DNA of 64,000 nt. It comes from Cohnella sp. OV330 (GTDB lineage: Bacteria > Bacillota > Bacilli > Paenibacillales > Paenibacillaceae). The notes below the pieces were generated by a model that saw only the letters and a program-made list of their open reading frames with translations, was not told the DNA's origin and did not search any database. Positions 16,516 through 26,399 of this stretch are shown here, in pieces. How positions within the stretch are numbered: the stretch's first letter is position 1; every line of letters begins with the position of its first letter. The stretch covers positions 186,001-250,000 of the forward strand of contig NZ_FOKE01000005.1 in NCBI RefSeq assembly GCF_900112065.1. Direction: 5' to 3'. A program made the position numbers and the translations under genes.

Positions 16516-17771
16516 TGCCAAGCACGCTCCTGCCAGCCGGAAAGCAGCCGAACGTCGATCATTGCGCCCGGCCGCGTCTCCTCGGCGGACGGCGGGATCG
16601 CGAGCAGCGCATTCGCTTGCCCGATCGAGATGAGCCCCGATGAGCTGTTCTCTTCGCACGGACGCGCGGTCAGCATGCCGTCCTCGATCCGAACGACGCC
16701 GCGCAGAAACCGGGGATTGGCGTTGCTCTTCACGCTGCCTTCCGCCAAGCGCGCCCGGCACCAATCGAGCGCACCGCTGCCCCCGCCCATCCGCTCGATC
16801 GCCGGACGCGCCAGCAGCTCGAATCCGGCGAAGCAAGCGCCCGGATTGCCGGACAGCCCGATCAGCAGCTTGCCGTCCATGACGATCGCGCTAGACGCGC
16901 TTCCCGGTCGAATGGCCAGCTTGGAAAACAACAGGCCGGGACCGGCTTCCCTGAACACTCCGCCCATGACGTCGGTGTCTCCGACGGAGATGCCGCCCGA
17001 CACGATGACCAGGTCGGCATCGGCGAGCCCCCGCTGCAGTGTCTGCTTCGCTTCGTACGGCTCGTCCGTCACGTGCGCGTACCACGCCGTTTCCCCCGCC
17101 GCCGATTCGATCAATGCCCGCAGCATCGGCAGGTTGCCGTTGCGAACTTGCCCGATCATCGGCTCGGATTCGACCGGCACGACATCGTCGCCCGCCGTAA
17201 CGACGACGATCCGCGGCTTGCGGAATACGTACGGCGTGGCTACGCCGACCGACGCCAGCAATGCCGCTTGTCCCGGCCCGATCCGCGTTCCCGCGGCGAG
17301 GAGCAAGCTGCCAGACGCTGCCTCGGCGCCCGAAGCGGTCACATGCCTGCCTGCCGTCTCCGGCCGCAGGAAGACAGCCTGACGCGTGCCGTCTTCGCTC
17401 TGCCTCAGGGCGACCGCTTCCTGCATCACGACAGTATCCGCGCCTTCGGGCAACGGCCCGCCCGTCCCGACGCGCATGGCTTCGCCCGATTGAATACGGT
17501 AAACCGCAGCATCCCGCGGATCCCCCTCCAATACCTCAAGCATGACGGGGTTCTGCGGCGATGCCGACGCCAGGTCCGCCGCTCTCACCGCATAGCCGTC
17601 CATACCCGCGCGCGCAAACGCCGGTATCGGCGCATCCGCACGCACCGCCTCCGCCAAGCGACGGCCGCTCGCCTGAAGCAGCGGCACCTTCTCGGCGCCG
17701 ACCGGCTTGGCCCAAGCCAAGATGCGCCGCTGCGCTTCATCAAGGGATATCGCGTCCCGGCGTCCATTCAT
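16512..17771 (-). CDS. moeA: Molybdopterin molybdenumtransferase MoeA
   Basis: 419 residues, normal for MoeA, which inserts molybdate into adenylated molybdopterin. The N-terminal motif IPAFARAGMDGYAVRAAD is the MoeA signature, GTGGPLPEGADTVVMQE follows, and the MoCF-binding core shows VIVSGGISVGDTD and LSGNPGACFAGFE. The C-terminal domain IV is complete. It is the first gene of the moeA-mobA-mobB unit; an AT-rich stretch (about 17780-17850) should hold its promoter, next to a dispersed repeat at 17851. A sequence AAGGAT lies just before the ATG. Confidence 0.96.
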   Translation of the reverse strand: MNGRRDAISLDEAQRRILAWAKPVGAEKVPLLQASGRRLAEAVRADAPIPAFARAGMDGYAVRAADLASASPQNPVMLEVLEGDPRDAAVYRIQSGEAMRVGTGGPLPEGADTVVMQEAVALRQSEDGTRQAVFLRPETAGRHVTASGAEAASGSLLLAAGTRIGPGQAALLASVGVATPYVFRKPRIVVVTAGDDVVPVESEPMIGQVRNGNLPMLRALIESAAGETAWYAHVTDEPYEAKQTLQRGLADADLVIVSGGISVGDTDVMGGVFREAGPGLLFSKLAIRPGSASSAIVMDGKLLIGLSGNPGACFAGFELLARPAIERMGGGSGALDWCRARLAEGSVKSNANPRFLRGVVRIEDGMLTARPCEENSSSGLISIGQANALLAIPPSAEETRPGAMIDVRLLSGWQERAWQ

Positions 17772-17850
17772 CCTTCTAGCCCCTTATCGATTCTCTAAAT
17801 ATAAATTATCCATATAATTACATTCGTAATTTGCATATGAATTTCATGCG

Positions 17851-18219
17851 CTCATTCCATTATCCCATCGACTCAGATCGACATCGTCGGGTCCGATCGA
17901 CCTCATTCAAGGTAGATCGACAAAATCTTTTAGGATCGGAAAATGTTTTTCTACGTTCGTGCTCACGTAACATTTATGCATAGGCTCAGCTCGCATGTTA
18001 ACTATTGTATCATTTCTCCCCGACTCGCAATAGTGCGCCCCCCCTCCACCATTTACGTAACTTGGCATCCAGCCGGATTTAATAAGGAAAAGCTGATCGT
18101 TCGAAAGCTACTTGTTTGCGGGAGACGGTTGGTAAAGGATCGATTTGCATTGCTGAATTAATGGGATAAATGATCGAATCGTAGCGGGCATAGCTGATCC
18201 AATGGGATAGTGGTATGAA
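17851..18219. mobile_element. MITE-like element: gene-free DNA bounded by IS1595-type repeats
   Basis: The 565-bp gap between moeA and the aminotransferase holds no credible gene. It contains a left repeat at 17851-17876 and an inverted right repeat at 18194-18219 whose core (ATGGGATAGTGGTATGAA) matches the terminal repeats of the IS at 6602-7771. A third, degenerate copy is at 18153-18178 (ATGGGATAAATGATCGAA). Between them are several GATCGAC/GATCGGA repeats (17877-17940). The size, about 370 bp, the ends and the lack of coding suggest a non-autonomous derivative of the IS, or a decayed copy. Confidence 0.55.
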
Positions 18220-18258
18220 CTCAGAAAACGGGCCTATTTACACGCGCCGCCTCCCACG

Positions 18259-18303
18259 ATAAAAAAACGCACCGCCGGCGAATTCTCGACCGAACGGTGC
18301 GTT
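18259..18303 (-). terminator. Rho-independent terminator of aminotransferase gene
   Basis: Arms 18266-18274 and 18295-18303 (AACGCACCG/CGGTGCGTT) with an inner GC-rich region, then U-rich 18259-18265 on the minus strand, 34 bp after the stop. Confidence 0.8.
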
Positions 18304-18336
18304 CACATGTTAAAATCCTCGCGCGTTTTAACTCAA

Positions 18337-19536
18337 TTATACGCCGACGCCGACATGCGCGAGCGCCTTGGACAGTCTGGCGATGCCCTCGCGCGAGCGC
18401 TCTTCGTCCGTATACGAGAAGTTGAAGCGCGCCTTGTTCAGCTCCGGCTGCTCGGCGTAGAAAGAGACGCCCGGTACGAAGGCGACGCCGTGCTCGACGG
18501 CGGTCTTCAGCAGATCGGCCGTGTTCACCGACGCCGGAAACTCGATCCAGATGAACATGCCGCCCTTCGGCACTTCCCATTTGACGCCCGGCCAGGCTTC
18601 CTTCTGAAGCAGTCCGACCATGTTTTCCATCCGCGCTTCGTACTCGCTACGGACGAATTCGATGTGCGCGTCCAGATCGAAGCAGGTCAACAGCTGGTAG
18701 AGCGTCTGTTGGTCCAGCGTGCTGGACTGCAGGTCGGCCGCCTGCTTGGCACGCGCCATGTTGCGAATGATATCCGGATCGGCCATGACCCAACCGGTAC
18801 GCAGACCTGGAGCGACCGTCTTGGAAAAAGTGCTCGTATAAACGACGCAAGATCCTTCGACGGACGGCGCCAGCGAGAAAATCGACGGATACGTCAGCGA
18901 CGCGTCGCCGAACTTCAGTTCGCCGTACGGATCGTCCTCGAGGATCAACGTGTCCGTACGCTGGCACAGCTCGAGCACGGCTTTTCTGCGCTCGAGACTC
19001 CAAGCCCTGCCCGTCGGATTCGAGAACGTCGGGATGACGTACAGAATCTTCGGCTTGTGCTTCAGCAGCTTGGCCTCCAGATCCGCAAGGTCGAGGCCGT
19101 CGCTGTCGCCTTCTACGGACACCGTCTCTGCGCCGTAAGAGCGGAACACCTGCAGCGCGGACAAATAGGTCGGGCGTTCGACCAGAATCGTGTCGCCCGG
19201 GTCGATGTAGATGCGCGTCAGCAAATCGATCGCCTGCTGCGAGCCGGTCGTGAGCAGCATGTCGTCGGGCGTGACGGCGCAGCCCTTGCGCGCCATGCGT
19301 TCGCAGAGCGCCTCGCGCAGCGGCAGATAGCCTTCGGTCAGGCCGTATTGGAGCGCCTTGTTGCCCTGGGCCATCACGCGCTGGAATGCCTCGGACACCG
19401 CGGCGACCGGGAAGTGCTCCTCGGCAGGCAGCCCGCCGGCGAAGGAGATGATCGAATCCCCCTGCGTCAGCTTCAAAATTTCCCGGACTGCCGAGGAGGA
19501 GAAGCTCCCCAGTCTGGAGGAGTATCTATAGTTCAT
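18337..19536 (-). CDS. PLP-dependent aminotransferase, class I/II (2-aminoadipate/valine type)
   Basis: A 399-residue fold-type I aminotransferase. The catalytic Lys is in TSTFSKTVAPGLRTGW and the PLP phosphate Arg is probably in the same segment. SNPTGRAW and ILEDDPYGELKF are the Asn and Asp/Tyr cofactor contacts. It is closest by eye to the LysN/MocR-core aminotransferases that act on branched or long side chains. It lies 78 bp downstream of leuA on the same strand, so it may transaminate 2-oxo acids made by the ilv-leu pathway. ATG 19536 is used (GGGGAA 6 nt upstream). Substrate not fixed by sequence. Confidence 0.9.
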   Translation of the reverse strand: MNYRYSSRLGSFSSSAVREILKLTQGDSIISFAGGLPAEEHFPVAAVSEAFQRVMAQGNKALQYGLTEGYLPLREALCERMARKGCAVTPDDMLLTTGSQQAIDLLTRIYIDPGDTILVERPTYLSALQVFRSYGAETVSVEGDSDGLDLADLEAKLLKHKPKILYVIPTFSNPTGRAWSLERRKAVLELCQRTDTLILEDDPYGELKFGDASLTYPSIFSLAPSVEGSCVVYTSTFSKTVAPGLRTGWVMADPDIIRNMARAKQAADLQSSTLDQQTLYQLLTCFDLDAHIEFVRSEYEARMENMVGLLQKEAWPGVKWEVPKGGMFIWIEFPASVNTADLLKTAVEHGVAFVPGVSFYAEQPELNKARFNFSYTDEERSREGIARLSKALAHVGVGV

Positions 19537-19614
19537 ACGGAGTTCCCCATTTCTCAAATGACGGCGGTCCGTAGCTTTGATGCGGCGGGCCTCCGCCTTA
19601 AATAATCGATTGCC

Positions 19615-21171
19615 TTAGATCAAAGTGACGTTGTCGCGGTCTCGCTTGACGCGAGGCGGCTCCTGCCGCTTCTCGACGAGACGGTTCAGCGCGTCCACGT
19701 ACGCGCGCGCGCTCGCTTCGAGAATGTCGGTGCTGACGCCGCGACCTTGCGCGCTGTACTCGCCTTGCTGGAGAACGACGTGAACCTCGCCGAGCGCGTC
19801 CGTGCCGTCCGTGACCGACTTGATCGTATAGTCGTCCAGCTCGACGACCTCGCCCGTCTGGGCGTTGATCGCGTGATAGATGGCGTCGACGGAGCCGTTG
19901 CCTTCGGCGGTATGCGACACGATCCCGGCCGGCGTCTTAAGCTTGACCGTCGCGCTCGGACCCGCATGGCTGTCGAACGATACGACCAGCTGCTCGAGCG
20001 CGAACACCTCGGGCGTCTCGATGATTTTCTCTTCGAGCAGCGCCAAGATATCCTCGTTGGAGACGTCCTTCTTGCGGTCGGCCAAGTCTTTGAACTTGCC
20101 GAAGGCCGCGTTGACCTGCTCCTCGGACAAGCCTTCGAAGCCAAGATCGACGAGCTTCTCGCGGAAGGCGTGACGGCCGGAGTGCTTGCCGAGGACGAGC
20201 TTGCTGTCCTTCATGCCGATCGTCGCCGGGGAAATGATCTCGTACGTCGTCTTCTCCTTCAGCACGCCGTCCTGGTGGATGCCCGATTCGTGCGCGAACG
20301 CGTTCGCGCCGACGATCGCCTTGTTGCCCGGCACGGGCATGCCCGTCAGCTTGCTGACGAGACGGCTCGTCTTGGCGATCTCCTGCAGGTTCAAGCCGGT
20401 AGTCGCCTGGAAAAACTCCCCGCGCGTGTACAGCGCGAGCGCCACTTCTTCGAGCGCCGTGTTGCCCGCGCGCTCGCCGATGCCGTTGATCGTGCCTTCG
20501 ATCTGATCGGCGCCGTTCTGAATCGCCGCCAGCGCGTTGGCGGTCGCGAGGCCCAGATCATCGTGGCAATGCGCGGAGAGCTGGACCTTCTCGATGCCGG
20601 GCACTTGCTCCTTCATCGTCTTGAAGATGTTGCCGTATTCGTAAGGCGACAGGTAACCGACCGTGTCTGGAAGGTTCACGACGGATACGCCCAGCTTGAC
20701 GGCAAGCGCTGTCACTTCCACGAGGAAGTCGATCTCCGTGCGGCCGGCGTCTTCCGCCGAGAACTCCACTTGGGAAAAGTGCTTCTTCGCATACTTGATC
20801 ATCGCTTCCGCCGCTTCGAGCACTTCGTGCTTTTCCATGCGCAGCTTGTGCTTGCGATGGATCGGCGAGGTCGCGAGGAAGATGTGGATGCGCGGATCCT
20901 GGGCGCCCTTCAGCGCTTCCACGACCGCGTCAATGTCCTTCTCGCGTGAACGTGCCAGGCCGGTGACGGACGCGTTCTTGACGGCGCGAGCGACCGCGCC
21001 CACCGCGGCGAGGTCGCCGGGCGAGGCGATCGGGAAGCCGGCTTCGATCCGGTCGATGCCGAGCTTTTCGAGCTGCAGGGCGATCTCGACCTTTTCCTGC
21101 GTATTCAGGTTGACCCCCGGGGATTGCTCACCGTCGCGGAGCGTCGTGTCGAACATATAAATTTTGCGCAT
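19615..21171 (-). CDS. leuA: 2-isopropylmalate synthase
   Basis: 518 residues, full-length LeuA. It condenses acetyl-CoA with 2-oxoisovalerate, the committed step to leucine. The N-terminal [16 protein letters not shown] is the HMGL-type signature with the metal-binding Asp, [12 protein letters not shown] holds the His-x-His metal site, and a C-terminal LeuA dimer regulatory domain (about 390-500) should bind leucine for feedback. It follows ilvC with a terminator-like hairpin between. The start [16 protein letters not shown] is the family standard, although a clear ribosome site is some 20 nt away. Confidence 0.97.
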   Translation of the reverse strand: MRKIYMFDTTLRDGEQSPGVNLNTQEKVEIALQLEKLGIDRIEAGFPIASPGDLAAVGAVARAVKNASVTGLARSREKDIDAVVEALKGAQDPRIHIFLATSPIHRKHKLRMEKHEVLEAAEAMIKYAKKHFSQVEFSAEDAGRTEIDFLVEVTALAVKLGVSVVNLPDTVGYLSPYEYGNIFKTMKEQVPGIEKVQLSAHCHDDLGLATANALAAIQNGADQIEGTINGIGERAGNTALEEVALALYTRGEFFQATTGLNLQEIAKTSRLVSKLTGMPVPGNKAIVGANAFAHESGIHQDGVLKEKTTYEIISPATIGMKDSKLVLGKHSGRHAFREKLVDLGFEGLSEEQVNAAFGKFKDLADRKKDVSNEDILALLEEKIIETPEVFALEQLVVSFDSHAGPSATVKLKTPAGIVSHTAEGNGSVDAIYHAINAQTGEVVELDDYTIKSVTDGTDALGEVHVVLQQGEYSAQGRGVSTDILEASARAYVDALNRLVEKRQEPPRVKRDRDNVTLI

Positions 21172-21213
21172 GGCAGAGCCTGTCGGCCCGCACCTCCGAT
21201 CGTCATGCAGATG

Positions 21214-21248
21214 AGAGAAAGAGAAGGCCGAAATGCTCCGACCTTCTC
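21214..21248 (-). terminator. Terminator-like hairpin between ilvC and leuA
   Basis: Arms 21221-21229 and 21240-21248 (9 bp including one G-U) with a 10-nt loop, then UUUCUCUC on the minus strand, 28 bp after ilvC. It is followed closely by leuA, so it may reduce but not block read-through. Confidence 0.6.
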
Positions 21249-21276
21249 CCGATTATATCATAAGGTTAGCTTGTTC

Positions 21277-22383
<1,107 letters not shown>

Positions 22384-22488
22384 TTAGCCGCGAAAGGGAG
22401 TTCTCCCCTCGAACACCCGCTCCTGGGATAGCGGATGAAGGAAATAATTGCGGAGATCGACTTCGAGATCGCGCCTTAACTTAAGGCG

Positions 22489-22977
22489 TTAACGCGCGCT
22501 GCCCCGCGCCATCGCCGTCACGCCCGTCCGCGACAGCTCGCGGATGCCGTACGGCTTGAGCAGCTCGATCATGGCGTCGATCTTGTCGGTGTCGCCGACG
22601 ACCTGGACGATCAGGCTGTTCGGACTGATATCCACGACCGCCGCGCGGAACGTATCGACGATGCCGAGAATCTCGGGCCGGGCGGAAGGCTCGGCGCCGA
22701 CCTTGATCAGGCCGAGCTCCCGGGCGACCATCGGGCTGCTGCCGATATCCACGACCTTGATGACGTCGATAATTTTGTACAGTTGCTTTTCGATCTGCTC
22801 GAGCGTATGGTCGTCGCCCTTCGTGACGATAACCATGCGCGACAAGCCCGGCTCTTCGGACGTCCCGACGGTGATGCTCTCGATATTGAAGCCACGGCGT
22901 CCGAACAGGCCGGACACCCGCTGCAGCACGCCGGGCTGGTCGTTCACGAGAATGGCGATCGTATGTCTGGCGTTCAT
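22489..22977 (-). CDS. ilvN: Acetolactate synthase small (regulatory) subunit
   Basis: 162 residues. An N-terminal ACT domain (MNARHTIAILVNDQPGVLQRVSGLFGRRGF) gives valine feedback, and a C-terminal ALS_ss domain contacts the catalytic subunit. Its ATG overlaps the ilvB stop as ATGA, so the two subunits are translationally coupled. Also named ilvH in other bacteria. Confidence 0.96.
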   Translation of the reverse strand: MNARHTIAILVNDQPGVLQRVSGLFGRRGFNIESITVGTSEEPGLSRMVIVTKGDDHTLEQIEKQLYKIIDVIKVVDIGSSPMVARELGLIKVGAEPSARPEILGIVDTFRAAVVDISPNSLIVQVVGDTDKIDAMIELLKPYGIRELSRTGVTAMARGSAR

Positions 22978-24719
22978 TCGTCATCCCCCATCAGCATTTG
23001 ATCGATCGTGCTGCCCTGCGTAACCATCGGATACACGTTCTCGCCCTTGCGGACGACGAACTCGACGACGGCCGGGCCGTCATGCGCGAGCGCCGCTTCC
23101 CAGGCGGTACGGGCTTCGTCTTTGTTGGTCGCGCGGAAGGCTTTGACGCCGTAAGCTTCGGCCAGCTTGACGAAATCCGGGCTGCCGGCCAGGTCGATAT
23201 GGCTGTAGCGGTTATCGTAGATAAGCTCCTGCCACTGGCGGACCATGCCGAGCACCTGGTTGTTCAGGATCGCGACCTTGACCGGAATGTTGTTGATCGC
23301 GCAGATCGCGAGCTCCTGCGAGCACATCTGCATGCCGCCGTCGCCGTTGATCGAGACGACCGTGCGGTCCGGATTGCCCATTTGCGCGCCGATGGCCGAC
23401 GGGAAGCCGAAGCCCATCGTGCCGAGGCCGCCGGAGGTGACCCAGGAACGCGGCTTGTTGAACGGATAGTACTGCGCCGCCCACATCTGGTGCTGGCCGA
23501 CGTCGGTCGTGACGATCGCGTCGCCGTGCGTCGTCTCGTGAATCATCGATACGACCCATTGCGGCTTAAGCTCCTCGTCCGAATCCTTGTACGTAAACGG
23601 CTTCGCCGCCTTGCGCTCCGCGATCAGCGCCCGCCAGGCATCGGCCTTGGCCGCATACTTCGCGCCGGCGACCGCTTGCTGCAGCACCGCCTTGACGTCG
23701 CCGACGATCGGGATGTCCGTCGGCACGTTTTTGCCGATCTCGGCCGGATCGATGTCGACGTGCACGATCTTCGCGTTCGGCGCAAAGCCCGCAAGCTTGC
23801 CCGTCACGCGGTCGTCGAACCGCGCGCCGATGTTGACGAGCAGATCCGACTCCTGGATCGCCATGTTGGCCGTCCATGTACCGTGCATGCCCGGGAAGCC
23901 CATGTGCAGCTCGTGTCCGCTCGGGAACGCCCCGAGGCCCAGCAGCGTCGTCGTGACCGGGATGCCGGTCTTCTCGGCGAAGGCGAGCACTTCCTCGTGG
24001 GCGCCGGAGTAAACGGCGCCGCCGCCGACCAGCAATACGGGACGCTCCGACTGCTCGATCGCGCGCAGCATCTTGTCAACCTGCTGCTTGTTCGGTTGAA
24101 CGGTCGGGTTGTAGCCGCGAAGCTTCACTTCGCCATGCGGCTTGAACAGCGCCTTTTCGTTGGAGACGTCCTTCGGAATGTCGATCAGGACGGGGCCCTT
24201 GCGGCCCGAGTTGGCGATATGGAACGCCTCGTGAATGATGCGCGGCAGATCCTCGGCCTTGCGCACCAGGTAGCTGTGCTTGGTGATCGGCATCGTGATG
24301 CCGACGATGTCGGCCTCCTGGAAGGCATCGGTGCCGATCAGCGTCGTCGCGACGTTGCCGGTGATGACGACGAGCGGCACGGAGTCCATATACGCCGTCG
24401 CGATGCCGGTGACGAGGTTGGTCGCGCCCGGGCCCGACGTCGCGATGCAGACGCCGACCTTACCGGTGCTGCGCGCATAGCCGTCGGCCGCGTGGATCGC
24501 GCCCTGTTCGTGACGGGTCAGCAGGTGATTGAAGTCTTCGAAGCCGTACATCGCGTCGTAAATATACAGAACGGCGCCGCCCGGATAGCCGAATACGCAG
24601 TCGACACCTTCGAGCAGCAGGCTGCGCAGCAACATCTCGGATCCCGAGATGACCTCTTGCTTGCTCCATTTCTCGATCAATTGTTCCTTGGACTTCAGCG
24701 TGGCACTGTTCGCGACCAT
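22974..24719 (-). CDS. ilvB: Acetolactate synthase large (catalytic) subunit
   Basis: A 581-residue thiamine-diphosphate enzyme that makes acetolactate or acetohydroxybutyrate from pyruvate. The catalytic Glu is in the HEQGAIHAADGYAR segment, the FAD-binding region is intact, and the ThDP/Mg motif is GDGGMQMCSQELA with NNQVLGMVRQWQ. It is the first gene of ilvBNC-leuA, 50 bp after the terminator of a T-box leader, with AAGGAGG before the ATG. Expression is therefore expected to depend on charging of a branched-chain tRNA. Confidence 0.97.
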   Translation of the reverse strand: MVANSATLKSKEQLIEKWSKQEVISGSEMLLRSLLLEGVDCVFGYPGGAVLYIYDAMYGFEDFNHLLTRHEQGAIHAADGYARSTGKVGVCIATSGPGATNLVTGIATAYMDSVPLVVITGNVATTLIGTDAFQEADIVGITMPITKHSYLVRKAEDLPRIIHEAFHIANSGRKGPVLIDIPKDVSNEKALFKPHGEVKLRGYNPTVQPNKQQVDKMLRAIEQSERPVLLVGGGAVYSGAHEEVLAFAEKTGIPVTTTLLGLGAFPSGHELHMGFPGMHGTWTANMAIQESDLLVNIGARFDDRVTGKLAGFAPNAKIVHVDIDPAEIGKNVPTDIPIVGDVKAVLQQAVAGAKYAAKADAWRALIAERKAAKPFTYKDSDEELKPQWVVSMIHETTHGDAIVTTDVGQHQMWAAQYYPFNKPRSWVTSGGLGTMGFGFPSAIGAQMGNPDRTVVSINGDGGMQMCSQELAICAINNIPVKVAILNNQVLGMVRQWQELIYDNRYSHIDLAGSPDFVKLAEAYGVKAFRATNKDEARTAWEAALAHDGPAVVEFVVRKGENVYPMVTQGSTIDQMLMGDDE

Positions 24720-24769
24720 CCTTCATCCTCCTTAAGTAGAATCTTATATGGATCAGTATGCTGTAAATC

Positions 24770-25109
24770 AAAAATAAAAAAGCCCTTCGTCCGAACGTCT
24801 GTTAAACGTTCAGGGACGAAAGGCTGTTCCTTCCGCGGTACCACCCGGATTCGCGCGCGATCTCGCGATCGGCGCCTCATCAAGTATGCCGCCGATCCGA
24901 GCGCTCGGAGGACGTCCATACTTCAGGCGCGATAACGTGCGCCATTCCGAGACTCCTTAGTAGGCTGCATGCAGCCGTTCGGGAGACCAGCTCCGAGGAG
25001 ACCTTGCGTACAGGGTTATCGGCATCGGTCTCAGCAATCCCGACGCTCTCTGAGCGATAGTGCCCACCCGCATCTTCCTCTTCAACGCTGTTCAAGATGA
25101 ATCAATGTA
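24770..25109 (-). promoter_or_regulatory. T-box riboswitch leader of ilvBNC-leuA
   Basis: An untranslated leader of about 340 nt. The T-box sequence GGGTGGTACCGCGGAA (about 24830-24846, minus strand) binds the free tRNA acceptor end. It is followed by a terminator with arms CCTTTCGTCC and GGACGAAGGG, an inner GAACGT/ACGTTC stem and a U-run (24770-24823). Upstream are a stem III (GATCGGCG/CGCCGATC), a GGCTGCATGCAGCC stem II-like palindrome and a stem I with AGAGAGC. The specifier cannot be fixed by eye: CUC (Leu) and GUC (Val) both occur in GGTCTCCTC on the 3' side of the candidate loop. Uncharged tRNA should favour the antiterminator and switch the operon on. Confidence 0.92.
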
Positions 25110-25115
25110 GTACCC

Positions 25116-25144
25116 ATTATATGCTCCGGTGAAGCGTTAGTCAA
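25116..25144 (-). promoter_or_regulatory. Sigma-A promoter of the T-box/ilv operon
   Basis: TTGACT (25139-25144) and a perfect TATAAT (25116-25121) with a 17-bp spacer on the minus strand. Transcription should start near 25109, giving a leader of about 390 nt to ilvB. Confidence 0.88.
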
Positions 25145-25278
25145 GACAAGGATTAAAGTCTCGGATAAATCCATTTTCGCCCAGAGCGTCCTTCCGCGGA
25201 GAGCGCAAAGCCGGATCCCTTCATATGATAGTCCAGGATACGCGCGTCGCAAACGGACCGATCTGGAGGTGAAGGCTT

Positions 25279-25713
25279 ATGTTGCGCTGGTTGAGGCGCG
25301 GCGACCTGCCCGCGATCGTCCGGATCGTCCGCCGGGAGCTGATCCCCATCTCTCCCCATCCGCAGCCGGGCAGCCGCAAGCTCCGCAAGGATATGAAAGC
25401 GCGACTCGCGCAGGGCTCGACGCTCGTCGCGTCCGAGGGTCCCAAGATTTGCGCTTTTCTTCACCTCATCATACAGTACGATACGCTCTTCGTCGATCTG
25501 CTCGCCGTGGACCGGTCCTGCCAGGGCAAAGGCTACGGCTCCAGGCTGATGAGTCGCGTCGAACGCCATGCGAAGAATCTCGGCTGCCTGCGCGCCATGC
25601 TGTATGTCGACGAGGGGAACGAGGGCGGCGCGCGGTTTTACCGGCGACTCGGCTATTCGGTCGTTGCGCACCATGAATCGATGAAGTGTTATGAAATGTA
25701 TAAATGGCTCTGA
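25279..25713 (+). CDS. GNAT-family N-acetyltransferase
   Basis: 144 residues with the GNAT fold. The acetyl-CoA pyrophosphate loop is QGKGYGSRLM (about residues 82-91), followed by helix 3 and the FYRRLGY motif near the C-terminus. It should transfer an acetyl group to an amine of unknown identity. GGAGGTG lies about 9 nt before the ATG. It converges with the DUF4166 gene, with the stops 5 bp apart, and diverges from the ilv promoter. Confidence 0.9.
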   Translation: MLRWLRRGDLPAIVRIVRRELIPISPHPQPGSRKLRKDMKARLAQGSTLVASEGPKICAFLHLIIQYDTLFVDLLAVDRSCQGKGYGSRLMSRVERHAKNLGCLRAMLYVDEGNEGGARFYRRLGYSVVAHHESMKCYEMYKWL

Positions 25714-25718
25714 ATGAA

Positions 25719-26399
25719 CTACTCCCTCCGTTCCACCCGGAGCGGCATCGCCTGCAGCGGAATGCTTGCCGCGCCGACGCGGATGGTCTCCGCTTGGAAG
25801 GATCCTTTGTAAGCGAATATTTTGCCCATCAACGGATTGCGTACCGACACCGAGATGCGGTAGCAGGCGTCGTCCTCGTCGTACCATTCGCACACGTCCG
25901 CGCAGCCGGTGAGCGGCGCCGGAAAACGGAAGCCGAGCGGACCTTCATAGAAGCGCTGCTCGCCGGAACGGATCTGGATGCCGCCGTTCGGCGCCGCCCA
26001 AACTTCAAGGTCGACCGCGAGATGCTGTTTATTTCCCAGGTAATCTACGATGCGTTTCCGATCGCCGCTATAGACCATCGTGGCGTCGAAGCGGCGAATC
26101 GACCGCTCGAATCGGAACGTGCGGTTAATGGTCAGCGTCTCTCTGCCGAGCGCGTCGCGGTAAGCGTAATTTTCGATGGAAAACGGCACTTGGCGGCCGC
26201 CCTCGGGAAACATGATATGCCGCGACGCGCCGACCGCGAGCGGCAGCGCCGCCCACTTCGCATATCGGACCTCCTCCATTACGCCGCGCCCGATCGAAGC
26301 GATTCCTTCGCCGCTGCCAAATCCGAAGCGCTCGCGGATCTTCGGATGCAGCTTCTCGAACTCCTTCTCCCCGAGCGCTCTTTCAAATATCGACTTCAT
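25719..26399 (-). CDS. DUF4166 domain protein
   Basis: 226 residues, soluble, matching the DUF4166 family (B. subtilis YndH is a likely relative). Its start ATG overlaps the stop of the DoxX-like gene as ATGA, and AAAGGAGG lies 7 nt upstream, which fixes the start at 26399 rather than 26453. It is the third gene of a coupled DCC, DoxX-like, DUF4166 operon. Function is unknown. The protein has several aromatic/Arg motifs (YRDALGRETLTINRTFRF, EQRFYEGPLGFRFP) but no metal or nucleotide site that I recognise. Confidence 0.8.
   Translation of the reverse strand: MKSIFERALGEKEFEKLHPKIRERFGFGSGEGIASIGRGVMEEVRYAKWAALPLAVGASRHIMFPEGGRQVPFSIENYAYRDALGRETLTINRTFRFERSIRRFDATMVYSGDRKRIVDYLGNKQHLAVDLEVWAAPNGGIQIRSGEQRFYEGPLGFRFPAPLTGCADVCEWYDEDDACYRISVSVRNPLMGKIFAYKGSFQAETIRVGAASIPLQAMPLRVERRE

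Noticed and set aside
17943..18161. 72-codon plus-strand frame inside the MITE-like stretch
   Set aside because: No ribosome site, odd composition and location within a repeat-bounded element.
22998..24935. Long plus-strand open frame of 645 codons opposite ilvB
   Set aside because: It is the antisense frame of a certain ilvB gene in GC-rich DNA, is rich in Arg/Val/Asp with no recognisable motif, and has no ribosome site.
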